Shown: piece after piece, positions 1-6,113 of the stretch
How the letters are laid out: each line of letters starts with the position of its first letter
Position numbering within the stretch: position 1 is the stretch's first letter
Origin: JBGTKH01 sp041744735
Lineage (GTDB): Bacteria > Planctomycetota > Planctomycetia > Pirellulales > Pirellulaceae
Reading direction: 5' to 3'
Assembly: GCA_041744735.1 (NCBI GenBank)
Contig: JBGTKH010000120.1
Location: 1 to 7,715, forward strand
DNA length: 7,715 bases
The notes under the pieces: model-generated
Told to the model about the DNA's origin: nothing
The model's input: only the letters and a program-made list of their open reading frames with translations
Database searches by the model: none
Position numbers and translations under genes: made by a program

Positions 1-978
1 GGCTGCGGGAATTCGACAACTGGCTCATCAGACGATCAGCCGAAAGGCGTCGTGCTGCTGCGCTACAACCCCGGCAGCGAAAGCACCACGCAGCGCGAAG
101 AGGGTTTTCTGAAGGCGTTGAAAGACAACTTTCCCGAGGTCAACGTAATCTCGTCCGACCAGTACTCCGGCACAACCGGCGAGTCGTCGGTGGCCAAGGC
201 ATCGCAAATCCTGATCAAATTCGGCGACCGCATCGAAGGCATCTTCGCCGTCTGCGAACCGAACGCCAACGGTACGCTCAAGGCTTTGGAAAACGCCGAC
301 ATGGCGAAGCGCGTGTACTTCGTCGGCTTCGATCCAAACGAGCGGATGGTGCAGGCCATGCGCGAAGGCAAGATGCATGGCATCGTGTTGCAAGATCCGG
401 TGAAGATGGGTTACCTGGCTGTGAAGACGATGGTCACTCATCTCGAGGGAGAGAAAGTCGAGAAGCGAATCTCGACCGGCGAGTATCTGGCGACGCCCGA
501 GAACATGGACACCGACGAAATGAAGCGGCTGCTCAACCCGCCTAAGTTTTCCGGCACCGCCAATGTGCCCGCCGATCCCAAGTACCGCATCGCCGTGATT
601 CCGAAAGGGACGACTCACGAGTTTTGGCTGTCGGTCCACTACGGGGCTCAGCAAGCGGCCGACGAATTGGGCCACGTCGAAATTCTCTGGCTAGGTCCGC
701 AGAACGAAGGCCACGTCAGCGAACAGATCAAGATCACGCAATCCTTCGCCGCCAAAGGCGTGCACGGCATCTGTCTGGCCCCGAACGATTCGCAAAGTCT
801 GGTCGGCGCTGTACGCGAAGCCAAAGAAAAAGGCGTTCCTACGGTCATCTACGACAGCGGACTGGACGCCGACCCCGAACTGTACGTCAGCTACGTATCC
901 ACCGACAATTTTGTAGGCGGCCAACTCGCCGGCAAGCGGCTGGGCGAATTGCTCACCGAGACGACGCCCGCCGAGTAA
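1..978 (+). CDS. rbsB: CUT2-family sugar-binding lipoprotein (RbsB-like), halves in permuted order; 5' end outside window
   Basis: Periplasmic substrate-binding component of a monosaccharide ABC importer. The frame is open from base 1 and gives 325 residues. Residues 1-15 begin Gly-Cys-Gly and continue Ser/Thr-rich, as just after a lipobox, so Cys2 is probably the lipidated N-terminus and only the signal peptide is missing. Residues 16-181 match the C-terminal half of RbsB proteins: hinge strand GVVLLRYNPGSEST, the QREEGF helix, VYFVGFDPNE, and the family-like end TGEYLATPENMD. Residues 182-194 are a linker. Residues 195-320 match the N-terminal half: KYRIAVIPKGTTHEFW, GICLAPNDSQSLVGAV, TVIYDS, STDNFVGGQLAGKRL. 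The stop follows at once, where the normal protein would continue into the hinge. Each half occurs once, so one complete fold is possible. The ATPase gene starts 121 bases downstream. Substrate cannot be told from sequence; the symbol is given at family level. An assembly or recombination artefact is not excluded. Confidence 0.85.
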   Translation, partial: GCGNSTTGSSDDQPKGVVLLRYNPGSESTTQREEGFLKALKDNFPEVNVISSDQYSGTTGESSVAKASQILIKFGDRIEGIFAVCEPNANGTLKALENADMAKRVYFVGFDPNERMVQAMREGKMHGIVLQDPVKMGYLAVKTMVTHLEGEKVEKRISTGEYLATPENMDTDEMKRLLNPPKFSGTANVPADPKYRIAVIPKGTTHEFWLSVHYGAQQAADELGHVEILWLGPQNEGHVSEQIKITQSFAAKGVHGICLAPNDSQSLVGAVREAKEKGVPTVIYDSGLDADPELYVSYVSTDNFVGGQLAGKRLGELLTETTPAE

Positions 979-1000
979 ATTCGGGGTAAGTTCACGACGC

Positions 1001-1039
1001 GGTGGGGTAAGCATCCTGCTTGCCAATTCGATCCCCACC
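1001..1039 (+). other. stem-loop between binding-protein and ATPase genes
   Basis: GGTGGGG (1001-1007) is exactly complementary to CCCCACC (1033-1039). Inside, AAGCA (1009-1013), loop TCC, TGCTT (1017-1021) forms a second perfect stem that can extend outward by a G-T and two G-C pairs, competing for bases 1006-1007 with the outer stem. No run of T follows, so it does not look like a classical terminator. In binding-protein operons, hairpins after the binding-protein gene often protect its mRNA and give it higher expression; that role here is inferred. It could also be a copy of a dispersed genomic hairpin repeat. Confidence 0.5.
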
Positions 1040-1099
1040 ATTGAACGCAAGCTGGAAGCTTACGCCACGTAACCGGCCGACCTCAAAATCAACGACTCG

Positions 1100-2611
1100 A
1101 TGTCCTCTCCCAAATCACAAGACACTCTGCCTCTGTTGCGGATGGAAGACATCCGCAAGAGCTTCGGCGCAACGTGCGCGTTGCGAGGCGTGTCGATGGA
1201 AGTGCAGCGCGGCGACGTGCTGGCCTTGATCGGCGAAAACGGCGCTGGCAAAAGCACACTGATGAAAATCCTCAGCGGTGCCCTGCACGCCGACGCGGGA
1301 CAAATTCTGTTGGACGGTCAGCCGTTCCGCGCGGCCGGGCCGTTCGATGCGCGCCGCGCTGGCGTAGCGATGATTTATCAGGAGTTGAACTTGGCGCCGG
1401 ACTTGAGCGTCGAGGACAACATCATGCTGGGCCAGGAGGTGCATCGCTGCGGCGTGTTGAATCGCCGGGCTCAGCACGAGCGCGTACAGCGGGCGCTGAA
1501 ACTGTTGGGCCACCCGGAATTGCGCCCTGAGACGCCGGTCCGCGCGCTTTCCGTTGGCGCCCGGCAACTGGTCGAGATTGCTCGCGCGCTGGTCATGCAA
1601 GCCAAATTGATCGTGTTCGACGAACCTACCAGTTCGCTGGCTCAGCATGACGTCGAGCACCTGTTCGACGTCATTCACAAACTGCAACAGTCACAAATCG
1701 CGATCATCTACATCAGCCACTTCCTGGAAGAGATCCGTGAGGTCTGCAACCGCTACACCGTGCTGCGCGACGGCCTGCTGGTGGGCAGCGGCGATTTGCG
1801 CGGCACAACCGAAGAGCAAATCGTTTCGCTGATGGTCGGCCGCAGCGTCGATGAACTGTTCCCAACCGTGCCGCACACCGCGGGCGATGTGATCCTGTCG
1901 CTGGAAGGTTTGTCCGGCCGCAAGATTCCGCAGGACGTCAGTTTGCAGCTTCACCGCGGCGAAATCCTAGGCATCGCCGGACTGGTCGGCGCCGGCCGCA
2001 CCGAGATGCTGCGCGCGGTCTTCGGCCTCGACCCGGTGACCAGCGGCAAAGTTCGGCTGTCGGGCAACGTTCCGCATCACTCGCCGCGCGCCCGCATCCG
2101 CGCGGGTTTGGGTTTCGTCTCGGAAGATCGCAAGGGAGAAGGGCTCGCGCAATCGCGATCGATCGCTGACAATGTTACGTACAGTCACCTCGCTCCGTTC
2201 AGCACGCTGGGTTGGCTCAACCTGCGCCGCCGCCGCCAAGCGGTCGAAGAGCGCATGCGGCAGATGCAGGTCAAAGCCGTTTCGCCCGATCAGTTGATTG
2301 AAACGCTGTCGGGCGGCAATCAGCAGAAAGTGGCGCTGGCCCGCATCCTGCACCAGGACGCCGATGTGCTGTTGCTCGACGAACCCACGCGCGGCATCGA
2401 CGTCGGGACCAAGTCCGAAATTTATCGCTTGATCGGCACACTGGCCGCGGCGGGAAAAGCGATTATCTTTGTCAGTTCGTACCTGCCCGAATTGATGGCC
2501 GTGTGCGATCGCATCGGCGTGATGGCCCGCGGCCGGCTGCGCGAAATCCGGCCGGCCGGCCATTGGACTGAAGAAGACGTCATGACCTGTGCGATCGGTA
2601 TCGACGAATGA
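1100..2611 (+). CDS. rbsA: sugar ABC transporter ATP-binding protein, two fused NBDs (RbsA family)
   Basis: Cytoplasmic ATPase that energises the CUT2 importer. The 503-residue length is typical for RbsA/XylG/MglA proteins. First nucleotide-binding domain: Walker A GENGAGKST (45-53), Q-loop YQELNLAP (93-100), signature LSVGARQ (150-156), Walker B IVFDEPTSSL (171-180), switch histidine His207. Second domain: degenerate Walker A GLVGAGRT (294-301) without the lysine, the RbsA-type segment GFVSEDRKGEG (338-348), canonical signature LSGGNQQKVALARIL (403-417), Walker B LLLDEPTRGID (424-434), and Ser459-Ser460 where the switch histidine would be. One consensus and one degenerate site is the normal pattern for this family. 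The ATG at 1100 leaves the expected short lead before LLRMEDIRKSFG, but no clear Shine-Dalgarno sequence precedes it; ATG 1142 would cut into the first strand. The permease start overlaps the stop. The symbol is family level; the sugar is unknown. Confidence 0.95.
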   Translation: MSSPKSQDTLPLLRMEDIRKSFGATCALRGVSMEVQRGDVLALIGENGAGKSTLMKILSGALHADAGQILLDGQPFRAAGPFDARRAGVAMIYQELNLAPDLSVEDNIMLGQEVHRCGVLNRRAQHERVQRALKLLGHPELRPETPVRALSVGARQLVEIARALVMQAKLIVFDEPTSSLAQHDVEHLFDVIHKLQQSQIAIIYISHFLEEIREVCNRYTVLRDGLLVGSGDLRGTTEEQIVSLMVGRSVDELFPTVPHTAGDVILSLEGLSGRKIPQDVSLQLHRGEILGIAGLVGAGRTEMLRAVFGLDPVTSGKVRLSGNVPHHSPRARIRAGLGFVSEDRKGEGLAQSRSIADNVTYSHLAPFSTLGWLNLRRRRQAVEERMRQMQVKAVSPDQLIETLSGGNQQKVALARILHQDADVLLLDEPTRGIDVGTKSEIYRLIGTLAAAGKAIIFVSSYLPELMAVCDRIGVMARGRLREIRPAGHWTEEDVMTCAIGIDE

Positions 2612-4071
2612 TCATGAGCAGCCAGTCAAAATCAGCCGCCGCGCCGAGCCGCTCGACCCGCCTGCTGAAATCCGCGTGGGGCACGCTGGGTCCGCTGATG
2701 GCTCTCGTCTGCGTGGTGTTGCTGCTGGGCCTTACCGATTCAGTGTTCGCGGACGGAACATTTTTGCGTGCGGACAATCTACGGACGGTCACGATCCAAA
2801 CGTGCGTCGTGGCCGTCGCTGCGCTGGGCATGACCGTGATCATCATCGCGGGCGGAATCGACTTGTCAGTTGGTACAGCGCTGGCGCTGAGTGCCACGAT
2901 CCTGGCGTTGGGAGTCGAGAAGGACGTGGCGTTCATGGCTCAATACGGCGACAACTTCGCCGGTGCGTCGCAGAAGCTGGACGAAGCACAAAAGAAACTC
3001 GCCGAAATGCGGCAAGCGGGCGAAAACCAGCAGATCGCAATTTGGCAGGAGGAAGTGAAACGCCGCAACGCGTGGCTGCTGGACATCGCCAAAGTTAAGC
3101 TGGATGCCACGAGAAGCATCGTCGCATCCGCCGGCCCGCCGGCCGCCGCGGCCCGCCGGGCTTACGAAGCCGCGCCGGATGGCGATCGCAAGACGCGGCT
3201 GAAACGACGCATGGAACGGCTGGAAGATGAACAGTTGCGGTGGCGGCGTAATGTCGTCAAGACCGAACAAAAGATCGCCAAGTTGGCCGACCTCGATTTC
3301 CGCCCCAGTTCCGATTTCGAGTGGCACATCGGCATCCCGAACTCTTCGGCGACGGCTCCGCTTGCAGTCGCACTGGGCATTGCGATGGGGATGCTGGCCG
3401 GGTTGCTCAACGGCCTATTGATCAGCGGCCTGCGCGTCGTGCCGTTCATCGTCACGCTCGGCACGATGACGATCTTCGTGGGAGCCGGCAATTGGATTTC
3501 GGGCAACAAACCGATTCGCCCGGTCGAAGCGGACCAAGTGCCGTTCTGGCTGCAGGACATGGTCAGCAATTCGACCAACGCCCTCTGGTTCAACACGTTT
3601 CCAACCGGTGTGTGGCTGGTGCTGGTGCTGGCCGTGATCGTGTCGCTGATTCTGCGCTATACCGTGTTCGGCCGCTATGTGTTCGCGCTGGGATCGAATG
3701 AAGCTACCGCGCGGCTGTGCGGCGTCAACGTCCCGCTGGTGAAAATCTCGCTGTACACTTTGGCCGGCGTGCTGATCGGCATCGCCGGCGTGTGCCACTT
3801 CGCCACCGAATCCACCGGCAACCCCAGCTCCGGCCTGGGTCTGGAACTAAAGATCATCGCCGCCGTCGTCATCGGCGGCGGCAGTCTCAGCGGCGGCCGC
3901 GGTTCCGTCCTCGGCACGCTGGCCGGCGCCGCCATCATGCAAGTCATCGACAACGGCTGCACCCACCTGGAACTGGACGTCTCGATCAACCAAATCGTCC
4001 TCGGCGCCATCATCATCAGCGCCGTAACCATCGACCAAATCCGCCAACGCCGCTTGTTCGCCAGCGATTGA
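2608..4071 (+). CDS. rbsC: sugar ABC transporter permease (RbsC family) with a ~145-residue coiled-coil-like insertion
   Basis: Inner-membrane permease of the CUT2 importer. Its ATG overlaps the TGA of the ATPase gene (ATGA), so translation is probably coupled; an in-frame ATG at 2614 is an alternative start. Family hallmarks: GGIDLSVG (82-89), VPFIVTLGTMTIFVG (278-292), GRYVFALGSNEATARLCGV (355-373) and GLELKIIAAVVIGGGSLSGG (411-430). Hydrophobic segments lie near 27-44, 61-81, 87-103, 250-273, 279-294, 333-350, 378-397, 412-447 and 459-474. At 487 residues it is far longer than E. coli RbsC (about 320). The excess is residues about 104-249 (bases about 2917-3354), a hydrophilic Lys/Arg/Glu/Gln-rich stretch with two long helical runs (about 117-174 and 183-228) around a Gly-Pro-Pro-Ala turn. 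Counting membrane segments from a cytoplasmic N-terminus puts it outside the membrane, but its many Arg/Lys residues argue against that, so sidedness is open. The frame and family motifs continue on both sides. Confidence 0.93.
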   Translation: MIMSSQSKSAAAPSRSTRLLKSAWGTLGPLMALVCVVLLLGLTDSVFADGTFLRADNLRTVTIQTCVVAVAALGMTVIIIAGGIDLSVGTALALSATILALGVEKDVAFMAQYGDNFAGASQKLDEAQKKLAEMRQAGENQQIAIWQEEVKRRNAWLLDIAKVKLDATRSIVASAGPPAAAARRAYEAAPDGDRKTRLKRRMERLEDEQLRWRRNVVKTEQKIAKLADLDFRPSSDFEWHIGIPNSSATAPLAVALGIAMGMLAGLLNGLLISGLRVVPFIVTLGTMTIFVGAGNWISGNKPIRPVEADQVPFWLQDMVSNSTNALWFNTFPTGVWLVLVLAVIVSLILRYTVFGRYVFALGSNEATARLCGVNVPLVKISLYTLAGVLIGIAGVCHFATESTGNPSSGLGLELKIIAAVVIGGGSLSGGRGSVLGTLAGAAIMQVIDNGCTHLELDVSINQIVLGAIIISAVTIDQIRQRRLFASD

Positions 4072-4079
4072 TCGTCCAA

Positions 4080-4198
4080 ACGGCTTTCGGTGACGTTTCT
4101 ATTCGTCACAAACAGGGGACATTTCGATTCGCGCATGACACGGATTTCAGCAGATCTGATTGCCAAACACGTCGGCTGTCGGGTAAGTTGAAAGCCGT
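4080..4198 (+). other. nested inverted repeats downstream of the permease gene
   Basis: ACGGCTTTC (4080-4088) is perfectly complementary to GAAAGCCGT (4190-4198). Just inside it, GTGACG (4090-4095) and CGTCAC (4104-4109) form a 6-bp stem with an 8-base loop. A second CGTCAC (4196-4201) overlaps the far arm of the long repeat, so two alternative pairings are possible. No T-run follows the short hairpin. A role in ending the transporter transcript or protecting its 3' end is possible. The rest of the 183-base gap shows no gene. Confidence 0.3.
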
Positions 4199-4216
4199 CA
4201 CTTAAAAGAAAGTAAT
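4188..4216 (+). promoter_or_regulatory. weak sigma-70-like promoter candidate for the small gene and DUF1501 gene
   Basis: TTGAAA (4188-4193) matches five of six bases of the -35 consensus. After 17 bases comes AGTAAT (4211-4216), which matches four of six bases of the -10 consensus. It sits 38 bases before the small reading frame at 4255. It overlaps the inverted-repeat arm at 4190-4198. This is pattern matching only and could be chance. Confidence 0.22.
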
Positions 4217-4254
4217 GTGGCGAAGCTGGTCACGATTCATTTTTTCGACGAGGA

Positions 4255-4491
4255 ATGAAGTCAGCAAAGCGCATCGATGGAAAGCGATTGAAGCGAATGC
4301 GGTTCGTTCAAGGCGGTCGATTTGTGGTCGCCGTCGAGGTGGAAATGGTTGTACCTCCGGATGATCCCAGCGAACCGTGTTACGAAGCAGAAACAGTCGA
4401 GTTTCTCAAAGAAGTTTCGGAGCGGGCGGCACAACGGGATACCGCTTGGCTGCTTGAGCGAGGAACGCTATACGAACTTGTGGAACTGTAA
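4255..4491 (+). CDS. small uncharacterised acidic protein (78 aa)
   Basis: Function unknown. The protein has a basic N-terminal stretch (residues 1-20), a short beta-like part (RFVVAVEVEMVVPPDD, 21-36), then an acidic alpha-helical half containing EPCYEAETVEFLKEV and ending in a WLLERGTLYELVEL tail. It has no signal peptide or membrane segment, so it is probably cytoplasmic. The sequence looks like a small conserved hypothetical protein; recognition of a family is not firm. The start is uncertain: GAGGA at 4250-4254 touches the ATG at 4255 and is too close to act as a ribosome binding site. TTG 4288 and ATG 4297, which would trim the basic leader, are alternatives. The stop lies 24 bases before the DUF1501 gene, so the two are probably co-transcribed. 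Confidence 0.6.
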   Translation: MKSAKRIDGKRLKRMRFVQGGRFVVAVEVEMVVPPDDPSEPCYEAETVEFLKEVSERAAQRDTAWLLERGTLYELVEL

Positions 4492-4515
4492 CGAAATCGA
4501 ATTCATAGGTGTAAG

Positions 4516-5850
4516 ATGTCGCGATGCAATCGTCGCCAGTGGCTTCACGCCGCAGGATTGGGGCTGCTGGGTTACAGTGCCAGCGGCTGGTTGCCGGCGT
4601 GGGCCGAGCAGCTTGCTCAGAACCCGATCCGCCGCCGGCATTGCGTGCTGCTGTGGATGACCGGCGGGCCGACGCAGACCGACACGTTCGACATGAAGCC
4701 GGGTCATGCAAACGGCGGCGAGTTTAAGGAGATCGAGACCAGCGTGCCGGGGCTGCGGTTCAGCGAACATCTGCCGCAGCTTGCCAAGCAGGCCGACAAG
4801 CTGGCGGTAATTCGCAGCCTGAGCACCAAGGAAGGCGACCACGGCCGCGGCACGTACCTGATGCGCACCGGGCATCAGCCGATGGGGCCGATCCGCTATC
4901 CGACGATCGGCTCGTCGCTGTCCAAGGAATTGGGCAACGAAGCGGACGCGGTGCCGAACTACGTGAGCATCTCGCCGTACCGCGCCTTCAATCAAACCGC
5001 GTTCAGTCCCGGATTCCTCGGTCCGAAATACGCGCCGCTGACTGTCGGGGCGACCGACGTGTTCCAAGCCGCTCAGCAGCCACCGGCCGATGGCTACGCC
5101 GAATTGCGAGTCGATGATCTGCAGCCGGCCAACGGCGTCGGCGCCGAGCAGTTCGACGGGCGGCTGGACTTGTGGCGGTCGCTGCAGGATGGTTTCCTGG
5201 CCAAACATCACGGCGGCGCGCCGCTGGCTCACGACACGGTTTATCAGCGGGCCGTGCGGATGATGCAAAGCGAAGCCGCCCGCGCGTTTGATCTGGCGGA
5301 AGAGTCCGCCGACGTGCGCGACGCTTACGGCCGCGGGCGGTTCGGCCAAGGTTGCTTGATGGCTCGGCGGTTGATTGAACGCGGCGTATCGTTTGTGGAA
5401 GTGTCGCTGGGCACGTTCGGCGGCGGTTCGCTCGGCTGGGACACGCACCAAAACAACTTCGCGACCGTGAAAAGTCTCTCGGCCGAGTTGGACGCTGGCT
5501 GGGCGACACTGATGCGCGAATTGGACGAGCGCGGCTTGCTGGATTCGACCACGATCCTGTGGATGGGCGAATTCGGGCGCACGCCGAAAATCAATCCCAA
5601 CGGTGGCCGCGACCATTTTCCGGCCGCGTGGACTTGCGTGTTAGCGGGCGGCGGCATCAAGGGCGGGCAGGCTTACGGCAAAACTAGCGACGACGGCACC
5701 GAAGTCGTCGAAGGCAAGGTGGACGTGGGCGATGTGCTGGCCACGTGGTCAACCGCGCTCGGCGTGTCTCCCGATCACCAGAATGTCTCCGAAATGGGTC
5801 GGCCAATTCGGATCGCGGAAGGGAAAGCGATTGGGGAAGTATTGGCGTAA
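4516..5850 (+). CDS. DUF1501 family protein, exported, sulfatase/alkaline-phosphatase-like fold
   Basis: Member of the DUF1501 family, abundant in Planctomycetes and related to the alkaline phosphatase/sulfatase superfamily; no activity is established here. The 444-residue length is normal. The N-terminus CNRRQWLHAAGLGLLGYSAS (residues 4-23) has a twin arginine and hydrophobic stretch like a Tat signal. Family motifs follow in order: CVLLWMTGGPTQTDTFDMKP (43-62), GDHGRGTYLMRTGH (107-120), GWDTHQNNF (307-315) and GEFGRTPKIN with GGRDHFP (351-369). The Asp/His/Glu residues in these motifs lie where metal ligands occur in the superfamily, which is an inference. The ATG at 4516 is 24 bases after the small gene; upstream AGGTG is only a weak ribosome binding site. 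DUF1501 genes usually sit beside a DUF1549/DUF1553 cytochrome-type gene; none is present on either side here. Confidence 0.92.
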   Translation: MSRCNRRQWLHAAGLGLLGYSASGWLPAWAEQLAQNPIRRRHCVLLWMTGGPTQTDTFDMKPGHANGGEFKEIETSVPGLRFSEHLPQLAKQADKLAVIRSLSTKEGDHGRGTYLMRTGHQPMGPIRYPTIGSSLSKELGNEADAVPNYVSISPYRAFNQTAFSPGFLGPKYAPLTVGATDVFQAAQQPPADGYAELRVDDLQPANGVGAEQFDGRLDLWRSLQDGFLAKHHGGAPLAHDTVYQRAVRMMQSEAARAFDLAEESADVRDAYGRGRFGQGCLMARRLIERGVSFVEVSLGTFGGGSLGWDTHQNNFATVKSLSAELDAGWATLMRELDERGLLDSTTILWMGEFGRTPKINPNGGRDHFPAAWTCVLAGGGIKGGQAYGKTSDDGTEVVEGKVDVGDVLATWSTALGVSPDHQNVSEMGRPIRIAEGKAIGEVLA

Positions 5851-5851
5851 C

Positions 5852-5977
5852 GGGTTCAGGGTTCAGAGGTCAGAGGTCAGAGGTCAGAGGTCGGAGGTCG
5901 GAGGTCGGAGGTCGGAGGTCGGAGGTCGGAGGTCGGCGTTGCGAATTCTGGGTACTGAGTACTTGGTACTGGGTACT
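5852..5977 (+). repeat. phased 7-base tandem repeat, 18 units
   Basis: A heptameric array begins two bases after the DUF1501 stop. In one constant 7-base phase it reads: GGGTTCA twice (5852-5865), GAGGTCA three times (5866-5886), GAGGTCG seven times (5887-5935), two diverged units (5936-5949), then GGGTACT, GAGTACT, TGGTACT, GGGTACT (5950-5977). Similar units are clustered, which suggests successive slippage expansions. Seven is not a multiple of three, so reading frames across it are repetitive by-products and not genes. On the opposite strand the array is pyrimidine-rich. It is a likely length-variable locus. Confidence 0.95.
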
Positions 5978-6033
5978 CTGCGGGTGCTTGGACCGTTGCA
6001 ACCAAAAGGAGATTGTCCTCTGTACCGCACTTC

Positions 6034-6061
6034 TTGCATTGTCGCGACTGAGCGTTATGAT
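6034..6061 (+). promoter_or_regulatory. possible promoter of the TIM-barrel gene
   Basis: TATGAT (6056-6061) matches five of six bases of the -10 consensus. It lies 16 bases after TTGCAT (6034-6039), a poor -35 match with three of six bases. Transcription would start near 6068, leaving a leader of about 45 bases before the ATG at 6114. It is placed between the heptamer array and the gene. Evidence is weak. Confidence 0.25.
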
Positions 6062-6113
6062 CGAGCATCGTGATCGCATCGCGTAGTGCCCTCTCTCTGG
6101 AAAGATCTCTGCC

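Noticed and set aside
979..1099. Remnant of a second C-terminal half after the binding-protein stop
   Set aside because: Translating the three + frames of this gap gave no recognisable RbsB segment. A short frame ending in ERKLEAYAT is too small to assign.
1100..2611. Inactive ATPase because the second Walker A lacks lysine
   Set aside because: A degenerate Walker A in the second domain is the usual state in RbsA-family proteins, and the first domain is intact.
4468..5616. Long minus-strand open frame opposite the DUF1501 gene
   Set aside because: It lies antisense to a gene with full family motifs. Its low-complexity Arg/Gln/Ala/His composition is typical of a GC-rich shadow frame.
5852..5977. 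CRISPR array
   Set aside because: Units are contiguous 7-mers without spacers, and there are no cas genes.
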